DNA of 64,000 nt from Chelatococcus sambhunathii (GTDB taxonomy: Bacteria; Pseudomonadota; Alphaproteobacteria; Rhizobiales; Beijerinckiaceae), in NCBI RefSeq assembly GCF_001418005.1, contig NZ_LIOL01000008.1, positions 1 through 64,000 of the forward strand, written 5' to 3'. The position numbers and the translations under genes were made by a program. The notes below the pieces were generated by a model, which saw only the letters and a program-made list of their open reading frames with translations, was not told where the DNA came from and made no database searches. This document shows positions 56,277 to 64,000 of this stretch, piece after piece (the first letter of the stretch is position 1; every line of letters begins with the position of its first letter).

Positions 56277-57446
56277 CTAACGGCCTGCCGTCATGCGGGG
56301 GTATTCGAGCTGCATGGCGACCACGTCGGCGGTGGCGCCTCCGTAGCGCGCGGCGATCGCGTCGAGCGTCCGGTCGAGCGCATGGGCCGGCCGCTCGGCC
56401 GGCAGGGGCAGGATGCGCCGGGTTTCCGGCCAGTCATCGGCAAGGCTTTCCGGGATGAGCCGAAGGCCGCTGCGGGTCTCGATCGCATCCGCCGAAGCGG
56501 CGAAGCTCGTGACGTGCGACCGGTAGGTGCGCGACCAGGCATCGGCCATCAGCGCCAGCGACACCTCGTCCACGCCCGCCTCGAGGCGGAGGCCGAACTC
56601 GTCCCGGTTCCAGAAGGCGATCCTGTTCGCGAGCACGGTCACCGCGAAGGGGCGCGTGAGCCTGAACGCGCCGCTCGCGTGCCGGGCATCCCAAGCCCCG
56701 ATGCCGAGGTCGCGGGCCACTGCCTCTGCCTTGGTCCGGCCAGCGATCGCCTCGATCAGCGTCAGCATCATCGGCATGGAGGCGCTGATGCCCGTGGTGG
56801 TCGTGACGGCCTCATCGCTCACCATGCGCCGGTCGGCGACATGGGTGGTCGTCGGGCTCCATCGCAGCATTTCGCGCAGATAATACCAGTGGGTCGTCGC
56901 GCGCCTGCCATCGAGCAGGCCGGCAGCAGCGACGACCTTGGCACCGGCGCAGATGCCGATGATCCGCGCCTTCTTGGCCGCTTGGGACGTAAGCCAGGCG
57001 AGCACGGCCGGGTCGTCGTCGCGGCTCATGGCGGGCACGATGACATAGTCCGCCCCTTCGGGATGCGCGGCGTCGAATTGCGCGAGCGTCGCATCGGGGA
57101 CGACCCGGAGGGCCGGATAGAGCGTCACCGGCCCCGGGCCGGTTGCGAGCATCATCACATCGGCGACACCGGCGCGCCGCAGGATTCCCGAGGGCACCAG
57201 ATAGTCGGTCGTCTCCGTGGCGTTGTTGAGGGCGATGACGGCGATGAGCGGACGCGCGCGTTTCACGGGTTTCAGTGCAGCGAGCATGGCTTCCGCCTCC
57301 TCCCGTGGGACCGGCGGCGCCGCGACAGCTGCCGGTGCTGCCGGCAGGCTGAGGATCCAGCCTCCGAAACCTGCGAGGCAGAGGATGAGGACCACCATAA
57401 CGCCTGACAAGAGGTGGACCTTCGACATGCGCAGCTGCTCCGGCAT
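56277..57446 (-). CDS. Membrane-anchored DJ-1/PfpI-family protein
   Basis: A 389-residue protein. An N-terminal membrane anchor or uncleaved signal (LLSGVMVVLILCLAGFGGWIL, residues ~12-32) precedes a DJ-1/PfpI (GATase1-like) domain: YVIVPAMSRDDDPAVLAWL, the nucleophile elbow IIGICAGAKVVAAAGLLDGR with a cysteine, THWYYLREMLR, and TTTTGISASMPMMLTLIEAI. The order matches the sensor domain of GlxA-type regulators, but no DNA-binding part is present; the C-terminal ~150 residues are another region. It is divergent from a GlxA regulator gene (82-base gap). GGAGG precedes the ATG. Confidence 0.82.
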   Translation of the reverse strand: MPEQLRMSKVHLLSGVMVVLILCLAGFGGWILSLPAAPAAVAAPPVPREEAEAMLAALKPVKRARPLIAVIALNNATETTDYLVPSGILRRAGVADVMMLATGPGPVTLYPALRVVPDATLAQFDAAHPEGADYVIVPAMSRDDDPAVLAWLTSQAAKKARIIGICAGAKVVAAAGLLDGRRATTHWYYLREMLRWSPTTTHVADRRMVSDEAVTTTTGISASMPMMLTLIEAIAGRTKAEAVARDLGIGAWDARHASGAFRLTRPFAVTVLANRIAFWNRDEFGLRLEAGVDEVSLALMADAWSRTYRSHVTSFAASADAIETRSGLRLIPESLADDWPETRRILPLPAERPAHALDRTLDAIAARYGGATADVVAMQLEYPRMTAGR

Positions 57447-57528
57447 CGAGCGCCTCCCAGCGCTTCCCGAGCAACACTAGATGTCGTCGGTTCTGGCAAG
57501 AATGACAAATAACCGCTAATTTCTGCCA

Positions 57529-58500
57529 ATGCATCACGTGGCCTTCGTGGTCTATCCCGGTTTCGAACTGCTCGATCCCTCGGGGCCGGCATCCGTGTTC
57601 ACCGGCGCCAATCGTGCTCTCGGTCAGAACGGGAGGTCCGCGTTCTACCGAGTCACGCTGCTGTCGGCCGCAGGCGGGGCCGTGGAGAGCAGCAGCGGGG
57701 TCGCGGTCGAGACGCGGTCCATTACCGATGTGCGCCCTGGGGACCTCCAGACCGTGCTGGTCGTCGGCGCGGAACGGGAGCACCTCCTGCCGGCGGTGGC
57801 GGACCCGGTGTTGCGGGCCGCTCTGCCGCCACTCGTCCGGCAGGCCGAGCGCTTCGGCTCCGTCTGCACCGGCGGCTTCGTGCTGGCGGCGCTCGGCCTC
57901 TTCGACGGCCATCGCGTCGCGACCCACTGGGATGCATGCCGACGGTTTGCCGACGCCTTTTCGAAGGTCGCGGTGGATTCGGACGCGCTCTATGTCGTCG
58001 ACGGGCGGCTCTGGACCTCGGCCGGGGTGACGACCGGCATCGACATGGCGCTGGCGATGATCGCGCACGACCTCGACGCAACGATCGCCGGCGAGGTCGC
58101 GAAGCGGCTCATCCTCTATGCCCGCCGCCCCGGCTACCAGTCCCAGTTCAGCCCCGTCCTCAAGGCGCAGGTCAAGGGCGACAGCCCGTTCGCGGACCTC
58201 ATCGGATGGATTCAGGCCAACCTCGATGCTCCGCTCGATGTGCCATCGCTCGCCGCCCGCGCTGGCATGACCGAGCGCACCTTCCACCGCCGGTTCGTGG
58301 CCGCGACGGGCGAGACGCCCGCCCGTTTCGTGGAGACCGCGCGGCTCGATGCGGCGCGCATGCTGTTGTCGCGGGGGCTCTCGCTGAAAGCGGTCGCGGC
58401 GCAGGTCGGCCTCTTTCCGCCCGCGCGGCTCACGGAAGCCTTCGAGCGCCGTTTCGGTGTCGCGCCGCGACTCTTTCGCGCCATGCATGCCGTGCTGTAA
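57529..58500 (+). CDS. GlxA-family transcriptional regulator (DJ-1 domain + AraC HTH)
   Basis: A 323-residue regulator. Residues ~1-175 are a DJ-1/PfpI domain (VAFVVYPGFELLDPSGPASVF, RFGSVCTGGFVLAALGLFDGHRVATHW, GVTTGIDMALAMI). Residues ~220-320 are an AraC/XylS helix-turn-helix (LAARAGMTERTFHRRFVAATGETPARFVE, RLDAARMLLSRGLSLKAVAAQVGL). It is divergent from the membrane-anchored DJ-1 protein and may control it. Downstream 58501-58607 shows nothing else. Confidence 0.92.
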   Translation: MHHVAFVVYPGFELLDPSGPASVFTGANRALGQNGRSAFYRVTLLSAAGGAVESSSGVAVETRSITDVRPGDLQTVLVVGAEREHLLPAVADPVLRAALPPLVRQAERFGSVCTGGFVLAALGLFDGHRVATHWDACRRFADAFSKVAVDSDALYVVDGRLWTSAGVTTGIDMALAMIAHDLDATIAGEVAKRLILYARRPGYQSQFSPVLKAQVKGDSPFADLIGWIQANLDAPLDVPSLAARAGMTERTFHRRFVAATGETPARFVETARLDAARMLLSRGLSLKAVAAQVGLFPPARLTEAFERRFGVAPRLFRAMHAVL

Positions 58501-58607
58501 GGCTCGCAGGTGGCAGGCCGGCTTTGTGCCGGCGCAGCTGCGCGCGATCCTTCGAGCAGGCGACCAGGCACGGAGTGATGGCTGCCTTCCTCCGGCGGGC
58601 CGATCCG

Positions 58608-59588
58608 TCACTTCCAGCCGAAGACCTGGATGAGGGCCGGGGTGATGATGACGACGAAGAGCACCGGCAGGAAGAAGAGGATCATCGGCACGGTGAGCTT
58701 GGGCGGCAAGGCCGCCGCCTTCTTCTCGGCCTCGTTCATGCGCTGGTCGCGGCTCTCCTGCGCGAGTACGCGCAGGGCTTGGCCGAGCGAGGTGCCGTAG
58801 CGCTCGGCCTGGATGAGCGCGGTCGCGACGTTCTTGACGATGTCGAGGCCCGTGCGGGTGCCGAGATTCTCGAAGGCGGCGCGCCGGTCCGGCAGGTAGG
58901 AGAGTTCCGCCGTGGCAAGCGTCAGCTCCTCGGCGAGCGGCACGGACTGGGGACCGATCTCCTGGGCCACCTTGCGGAAGGCCTGCTCGATCGACATGCC
59001 GGATTCGACGCAGATCAGCAGCAGGTCGAGTGCGTCCGGCCAAGCCCGGCGGATCGAAGTCTGCCGCTTCTGGATGGCGTTGGAGACGAAGAGCTCCGGC
59101 AGCTTGATGCCGGCATAGGCGGCGAAGATGACGATGCCGAGCCGGATGGCGAGCGGCTGATGCAGCTTGAGGAGCACGAAGACGTAGAAGGCCGTGACGA
59201 GGCACAGGCCGATGGGCAGCACCATGCGGAAGAACAGGAAGGCAATTTCCGCCTGCTGGCCGCGGTAGCCGGCCATTGTCAGGCGTGCCCGGGCCGTGTC
59301 GGTGCCGAGCCAGTGGCCGAGGTTGAACCGGTCGACCACCTGCTTCATGTAGGCCTTGGGCTGCTGGCGCAGGGAAGCGCGCTGCTGGCCCATCATGCGC
59401 TCGCGCTCGCGGGCGCGGATCTTGTCCCGTTCCAGTGCCACCGCCTTCATGCGCTTGTCGAGCGCGTTGCGCTCGACAAGCGGCAGGGCGAGCGTCAGCA
59501 CCGTACCGGCGGCGGCGATGGCCGCAAGGAGCGCCAGCATGAACTGACTGTCGAGCAGCCGGTCGGTGAGGGCCTCGACGATCGCCAC
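58608..59588 (-). CDS. tadC: Tad pilus inner-membrane platform protein TadC
   Basis: A 326-residue GspF-type membrane protein of Tad pili. Conserved parts are WPDALDLLLICVESGMSIEQAFRKVAQEIG, LSYLPDRRAAFENLGTRTGLDIVKNVATALIQAERYGTSLGQALRVLAQESRDQRMNEAEKKAAALP and the C-terminal hydrophobic LTVPMILFFLPVLFVVIITPA; flanking helices complete four membrane segments. It forms the platform with TadB. It follows tadB by 10 bases. No tadD follows it. Confidence 0.94.
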   Translation of the reverse strand: MAIVEALTDRLLDSQFMLALLAAIAAAGTVLTLALPLVERNALDKRMKAVALERDKIRARERERMMGQQRASLRQQPKAYMKQVVDRFNLGHWLGTDTARARLTMAGYRGQQAEIAFLFFRMVLPIGLCLVTAFYVFVLLKLHQPLAIRLGIVIFAAYAGIKLPELFVSNAIQKRQTSIRRAWPDALDLLLICVESGMSIEQAFRKVAQEIGPQSVPLAEELTLATAELSYLPDRRAAFENLGTRTGLDIVKNVATALIQAERYGTSLGQALRVLAQESRDQRMNEAEKKAAALPPKLTVPMILFFLPVLFVVIITPALIQVFGWK

Positions 59589-59598
59589 CCGTGCCTCC

Positions 59599-60612
59599 TC
59601 AGAAGTCGAAGTCGATCATGTTGCGCATCACGATGATCCCGACCAGCATCCAGCCGCCCGAGACGGCGAGGGCGATCTTGCCCGTGTCCTTGAGCCACAG
59701 AAGTTCGATGTAGCTGGGGCTCGTGATGTAGACGAGGATGGCGACGACGAAGGGCAGCGAGGCGATGATGCCGGCGGAGGCCTTGGCTTCCATGCTCATC
59801 GCCTGGATCTTGCCCTTCATCTTCTTGCGCTCGCGCAGAACGCGCGAGAGGTTGCCGAGCGCCTCCGACAGGTTCCCGCCCGCTTTCTGCTGGATGGCGA
59901 TGACGATGGCGAAGAAATTCGCTTCGGGAATGGGCATGCGCTCGGGCAGTCGCGCGCAGGCGTCCGTCACGGAGAGGCCGAGCGCCTGCGCCTCGACGAT
60001 GGCGCGGAACTCGGAGCGCACCGGCTCGGCCGCCTCCGAGGCGATGATCTTCAGGCAGTCGCCGAGTGGCAGGCCGGCGCGCACGCCGCGCACCACGACG
60101 TCGAGGGCGTTCGGCAGTTCCTCGACGAAGCGTTTCATCCGCTTGCCGCGCAGGTGGGCGAGCAGCCAGCGCGGCAGGCCGAGGGCGCCGACGAAGAGGC
60201 CGGCGAGTGCCATGGCGGGCCGATGCGTCATGAGGAAGAGGAGGAGCGCCGTGGCAAGGCCGAGCCCGGCGCTGACGAGAAAGAAGCGCGGCTTCGTCCA
60301 GGCAAGGCCGGCCTGGGTGATGCGCGTCTCGAGGGAGAGCCTGTTGCGCCGCTTCTCGCGGGCCTCGATCTCCTTGAGGCTCTGCGCCACCTGTTCGCGC
60401 TTGCTGGCGGTGGCCGCGTTGAGCCGCTCGGCGGCGCGCTGGGCGGAGGTGCCGACGAGCGCCTTCTGCCGTGCCTCGGCCCGCTTCTCGCCCGACAGCC
60501 AGGGATAGACGAGGACGTAGGCGACACCGCCGACCGCCACCGTCACCAGCGCCGCGACGGCGAGGTTCGCGGGGGCGAAGGAACCGAAGAGGGTCAGCAG
60601 CATCTCGTCCAT
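59599..60612 (-). CDS. tadB: Tad pilus inner-membrane platform protein TadB
   Basis: A 337-residue GspF-type protein, homologous to Tad[35 protein letters not shown] and [41 protein letters not shown] are the family core; an N-terminal helix and a C-terminal one complete the membrane segments. I chose the ATG at 60612 with GAAGG upstream. It lies 10 bases after the ATPase gene. Confidence 0.94.
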   Translation of the reverse strand: MDEMLLTLFGSFAPANLAVAALVTVAVGGVAYVLVYPWLSGEKRAEARQKALVGTSAQRAAERLNAATASKREQVAQSLKEIEAREKRRNRLSLETRITQAGLAWTKPRFFLVSAGLGLATALLLFLMTHRPAMALAGLFVGALGLPRWLLAHLRGKRMKRFVEELPNALDVVVRGVRAGLPLGDCLKIIASEAAEPVRSEFRAIVEAQALGLSVTDACARLPERMPIPEANFFAIVIAIQQKAGGNLSEALGNLSRVLRERKKMKGKIQAMSMEAKASAGIIASLPFVVAILVYITSPSYIELLWLKDTGKIALAVSGGWMLVGIIVMRNMIDFDF

Positions 60613-60622
60613 GGTGCGGCCT

Positions 60623-62089
60623 TCACGCGATGGCTTCGCCGCCCGTGCGCTCCATGGCATCGAGCGCGGCGGCAAGGCGGTGGTCCTCGCCGAAATAGCG
60701 CGCCCGCTCCCAGAAGCGCGGCCGTCCGATGCCCGTCGACCGGTGCTGGCCGAGGAGGCGCCCGTTCGCGTCCTCGCCGGTGATGTCGTAAGTCATGATG
60801 TCCTGTGTGATGATCACATCACCCTCCATACCCATGATCTCGGTGATGTGGGTGATGCGGCGCGAGCCGTCGCGCAGGCGCGCGGCCTGAATGATGACGT
60901 CGACCGAGGCGCAGATCATCTCGCGGATGGTGCGCGAGGGCAGCGCGAAGCCGCCCATGGTGATCATGGATTCGAGGCGCGACAGCGCCTCGCGTGGCGA
61001 ATTGGCATGGAGCGTGCCCATGGAGCCGTCGTGGCCAGTGTTCATGGCCTGCAGTAGGTCGAAGGCTTCCGCGCCGCGCACCTCGCCGACGATGATGCGC
61101 TCGGGGCGCATGCGCAGGCAGTTGCGCACGAGGTCACGCATCGTCACCTGGCCCTGGCCCTCGAGGTTGGGAGGGCGCGTCTCCAGGCGCACCACATGCG
61201 GCTGCTGCAGTTGCAGCTCGGCCGCATCCTCGCAGGTTATGATGCGCTCGTCGTGGTCGATGTAGCGGGTGAGGCAGTTGAGCAGGGTCGTCTTGCCCGA
61301 ACCCGTGCCGCCCGAGATGATGGTGTTGCAGCGGACGCGGCCGATTATGCGCAGCACCTCGGCGCCCTCCTGCGAGACGGAGCCGTAGGTCACCAACTGG
61401 TCGAGCGTCAGCTTGTCCTTCTTGAACTTGCGGATGGTGAGCGCTGGCCCGTCGATGGCGAGCGGCGGCACGATGACGTTGACGCGCGAGCCATCCGGCA
61501 GGCGCGCGTCGCAGATGGGGGACGCCTCGTCCACGCGCCGGCCGACCTGACTGACGATGCGCTGGCAGATGTTCATCAGTTGCTGGTTGTCACGGAAGCG
61601 CACGTTGGAGCGCTGGATCTTGCCGGCGACCTCGATGTAGGTGTGGCCCGCGCCATTGACCATAATGTCGGCAATGTCGTCACGGGCGAGCAGCGGCTCG
61701 AGCGGGCCGTAACCGAGCACGTCGTTGCAGATGTCGTCGAGCAGTTCCTCCTGCTCGGCGATCGACATGACGACGTTCTTGAGGGCGATGATTTCGGTGA
61801 CGATGTCGCGAATCTCGTCGTGCGCCGTCTCTGTGTCGAGCTTGACGAGCTGCGACAGATCGATCGCTTCGATGAGGGCGCCGAAGATCATGCTCTTCGT
61901 CTGGTAATATTCCTCCGAGTGGCGCTTTTCCGGCCGCGGCGGCTCGGGCTGCGGGGTCGATGGCGCCGGCGCGGCGCGTGGCGGCGGATCGACCCGTGCC
62001 GGCGCGGCGGCCGGAGTGGGCCGCGCCGGCTGGAAGGCCGGTGCCGCCCCGCCGAGGGGGCCGTTCTGGCTCGTCCGCTTGCCGAACAT
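60623..62089 (-). CDS. cpaF: Tad pilus assembly ATPase CpaF/TadA
   Basis: A 488-residue PilT/VirB11-type secretion ATPase. After a Pro-rich N-terminus (residues ~15-55) comes the N-terminal domain, then GGTGSGKTT at residues 260-268, [14 protein letters not shown] (Asp box), [39 protein letters not shown] with Walker B and His box. It powers both assembly and retraction of Tad pili. Length is normal. Confidence 0.96.
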   Translation of the reverse strand: MFGKRTSQNGPLGGAAPAFQPARPTPAAAPARVDPPPRAAPAPSTPQPEPPRPEKRHSEEYYQTKSMIFGALIEAIDLSQLVKLDTETAHDEIRDIVTEIIALKNVVMSIAEQEELLDDICNDVLGYGPLEPLLARDDIADIMVNGAGHTYIEVAGKIQRSNVRFRDNQQLMNICQRIVSQVGRRVDEASPICDARLPDGSRVNVIVPPLAIDGPALTIRKFKKDKLTLDQLVTYGSVSQEGAEVLRIIGRVRCNTIISGGTGSGKTTLLNCLTRYIDHDERIITCEDAAELQLQQPHVVRLETRPPNLEGQGQVTMRDLVRNCLRMRPERIIVGEVRGAEAFDLLQAMNTGHDGSMGTLHANSPREALSRLESMITMGGFALPSRTIREMICASVDVIIQAARLRDGSRRITHITEIMGMEGDVIITQDIMTYDITGEDANGRLLGQHRSTGIGRPRFWERARYFGEDHRLAAALDAMERTGGEAIA

Positions 62090-62114
62090 GTCGCGTCCCG
62101 TTTCTGTGCCGCCG

Positions 62115-63374
62115 CTATGATTTGCGCCGGGCGAGCCGGGCGATGATAGGCGTCAGGAAGGCACTAGCCCGCCCCCGCCGCTGCTCGGCCCGCCCGGTGA
62201 TGGCTGCGGCGAGCTCGTCGAAGACGGCGGGCACCTTGCCGGAGGGCTGCACCTCCGACAGCATCTGCCCGCCGTTTGCCGCCGTTCCGAAAAGCTGCGC
62301 ATCGAAGGGAATGGTGGCGGCGAGCTCGGCGTCGAACGCCTTCAGGAAGTCGGCAGCCGTGATCTCCGGCCGCTTGGGCACGCCGACACGGTTGAGCACG
62401 AGGCGCGGCTTGCGGTCGTTCGGGCGCGTCTGACGCAGGAGGTCGGCGAGATTCTTGGCGTTGCGCAGGTTGGCGAGGTCCGGTTCGACGACGATGACGA
62501 TCTCGTCGGCGGCGATCAGCACCCGGCGCAGCCAGGCCGTCCAGACGTGCGGCATGTCGAGGACGATGGCCGGGATCGAGGCGCGCAACACGTCGAGAAG
62601 CTGGTCGAAGGCGCTTTCGTTGAGGTCACAGGTGCGGTCGAGCACGGCCGGGGCGGCCAGCAGGCTGAGATTGTCGCTGCAGCGCGACAGCAGGCGGTCG
62701 ACGAGATTGGCGTCGACCCGGTCCGGCGAGAACACGGCCTCGGCGATGCCCTGCGGCGGGTCCTGGTTGAAGTCGAGGCCGGCGGTGCCGAAGGCGATGT
62801 CGAGATCGGCGATGACGGTGGCCAGATGCGCCGACCGGGCGATGGACCAGCCGAGGTTGTGCGCCACGGTGGAGGCGCCGACGCCGCCTTTGGCGCCGAT
62901 GACCGCGATGGTGCGTCCCAGCGGCTCGGCCCCGGGCGTCGCGAACAGATCCGAAATGGCGGCGATTGTGTCGACGACGGAGAGCGGGGCGATGAGATAG
63001 TCGCTGACGCCGCGGCGCACGAGCTCGCGATAGAGCTGAACGTCGTTGACATGGCCGACGACGAGCACCCGGGTGCCGACGTCACAGACCTCCGACAGAC
63101 TGTCGAGATGGGTGAGGATCGCCTCGCGGTCGCTGTTCGTCTCGAGGATGATGACGTTGGGCGTAGGGGCGTGGCGGAAGGCCTCGACCGCCGCCGAGGC
63201 GCCGCCCATGGCGAGCTTGGTTTGGGCGCGGGCGAGGCGCCGGTCGGCAGCGACGATCTCCATTACCGCGGCGACGGCCGGCGTCTCGCAGAAGGCCTCG
63301 ATGGTGACGCGCGGCACCGGCGCGATCAGGCGCTCTCCGGTCTCGTTGCGCGCAGGGTCATGGGCGCTCGCCAT
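62115..63374 (-). CDS. cpaE: Tad pilus localisation protein CpaE/TadZ
   Basis: A 419-residue protein with a receiver-like N-terminal domain (residues ~60-150, VIILETNSDREAILTHLDSLSEVCDVGTRVLVVG) and a ParA/MinD-like ATPase domain with GAKGGVGAST at 160-169. The usual second lysine of the deviant Walker A is replaced by alanine, as I know it from other CpaE proteins. It places the pilus machine at a cell pole. It overlaps cpaD by the ATGA type. Confidence 0.92.
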   Translation of the reverse strand: MASAHDPARNETGERLIAPVPRVTIEAFCETPAVAAVMEIVAADRRLARAQTKLAMGGASAAVEAFRHAPTPNVIILETNSDREAILTHLDSLSEVCDVGTRVLVVGHVNDVQLYRELVRRGVSDYLIAPLSVVDTIAAISDLFATPGAEPLGRTIAVIGAKGGVGASTVAHNLGWSIARSAHLATVIADLDIAFGTAGLDFNQDPPQGIAEAVFSPDRVDANLVDRLLSRCSDNLSLLAAPAVLDRTCDLNESAFDQLLDVLRASIPAIVLDMPHVWTAWLRRVLIAADEIVIVVEPDLANLRNAKNLADLLRQTRPNDRKPRLVLNRVGVPKRPEITAADFLKAFDAELAATIPFDAQLFGTAANGGQMLSEVQPSGKVPAVFDELAAAITGRAEQRRGRASAFLTPIIARLARRKS

Positions 63375-64000
63375 CAGTTGCCTCCGGCCGCGTCGCTGAT
63401 CTGGGTGGCGTCGATGGTGTATTTCGTCGAGGGATCCTGCCCCTGGCGCAGCTTCTCGTTGGCGTTGAGCCGCTTGACAGTGTCGACACGCCCCTCGGGC
63501 CGCGACCGGGCAAGGTCGAGCGGATCGGCGACCTGCGCCGCGAAATTGGCCTGGTAGGCGCAGCCGAGATTCCAGTAGGGCCGATTCTTCCAGCCGTCGA
63601 CGCTGCTGCCGCTGGCGAGGTCCTCAGGCCACTCGCCGCACTTGCTGTCGACGCGGGCGCCCAGCTTGGCATAGCTCAGACGGATGGGCGCCGCGAGCAT
63701 CGGCTCGGTCGGATTGTAGCGCGCCACGGTCAGGGCGGAGGCCGGTACGCCAGCCTCGGAAAAGACCTGCCGAACCGCCTGCAGCGCCCCGTGGAGGGCG
63801 CGTTCCTGTCCGGTGCCGGCCGGCATGTAGGCGGTGACGAGGCTCTTGCCGTGGCGGCGGTATTCGGCCGCGTAGGCGAGGATATCGGCGCGCTGGCGGG
63901 CATCGATGCCGCGGGCCGATGTCACGAAGACGTCCAGTGTCTCCGGCGCGTCGACAAGGGTGATCGGGTGACGCTCGCGGAAGTCGGCCGGATAGGTCGC
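63374..64000 (-). CDS. cpaD: Tad pilus lipoprotein CpaD (N-terminus outside window)
   Basis: The visible 208 residues run to the window edge and start within a DFRERHPITL motif typical of CpaD. The C-terminal part includes WNLGCAYQANFAAQVADPLDLARSRPE, the family's C-terminal signature, plus VDTVKRLNANEKLRQGQDPSTKY. CpaD is an outer-membrane lipoprotein that helps the CpaC secretin. The signal peptide and lipobox are outside the window. Compare the shorter CpaD-like protein at 29141. Confidence 0.92.
   Translation of the reverse strand, partial: ATYPADFRERHPITLVDAPETLDVFVTSARGIDARQRADILAYAAEYRRHGKSLVTAYMPAGTGQERALHGALQAVRQVFSEAGVPASALTVARYNPTEPMLAAPIRLSYAKLGARVDSKCGEWPEDLASGSSVDGWKNRPYWNLGCAYQANFAAQVADPLDLARSRPEGRVDTVKRLNANEKLRQGQDPSTKYTIDATQISDAAGGN

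Overview
This window comes from a high-GC alphaproteobacterium, most probably of the order Hyphomicrobiales (Rhizobiales). The evidence is the rpmI-rplT-pheS-pheT order, a type III secretion (T3SS) cluster laid out like the Rhc systems of rhizobia, a Tad/Cpa pilus locus, a CtrA-like box, and many ABC uptake systems for sugars, nucleosides and peptides. I cannot name the genus from sequence alone.

Layout. 1-0.6 kb: the end of an IS5-family transposase that has cut an AT-rich membrane-protein gene. 0.7-5.8 kb: ribosomal proteins L35 and L20 and phenylalanyl-tRNA synthetase; pheS and pheT are separated by a DUF559 endonuclease-fold gene and an inverted pair of GC-rich repeats. 6-7.1 kb: a small secreted protein and MoeB. 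7.3-13.2 kb: one nucleoside uptake and salvage operon (BMP-type binding protein, ATPase, two permeases, cytidine deaminase, purine nucleoside phosphorylase). 13.2-30.4 kb: a T3SS island. A plus-strand operon runs sctC (N-terminal ring domains only), two small genes, sctJ-K-L-N-O-Q-R-S-T. A minus-strand operon runs a 72-residue candidate needle or pilus protein, sctD, a Pro-rich protein, a TPR protein and sctV. Then come sctU and a module of a Tad/CpaC-like secretin, a CpaD-like lipoprotein and a TadD-like TPR lipoprotein. 30.5-35.4 kb: a sugar-acid degradation operon (AraD1, IlvD/Edd dehydratase, 3-hydroxyisobutyrate-dehydrogenase-like) opposite a LysR regulator. 35.3-38.6 kb: leucyl aminopeptidase, two GNAT acetyltransferases and an XRE-cupin regulator. 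38.7-39.6 kb: a TadD-like lipoprotein behind a CtrA-like site. 39.6-47.6 kb: a sugar ABC importer with three Gfo/Idh/MocA dehydrogenases. 47.7-53 kb: an oligopeptide ABC importer. 53-58.5 kb: an MFS transporter, a LysR remnant, two DHFR-fold proteins, and a membrane-anchored DJ-1/PfpI protein divergent from a GlxA-type AraC regulator. 58.6-64 kb: tadC, tadB, cpaF, cpaE and a partial cpaD of a Tad pilus operon that continues beyond the window.

The most interesting part is the T3SS island. Its SctU lacks the NPTH autocleavage motif (DGKH is in its place). Its secretin is split between an N-terminal ring-domain protein and a Tad-family channel protein accompanied by Tad-type lipoproteins, and a complete-looking Tad locus lies about 28 kb away. 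I saw no recognisable translocator, effector or T3SS regulator gene here, so this may be an export machine whose substrates are unknown or encoded elsewhere.
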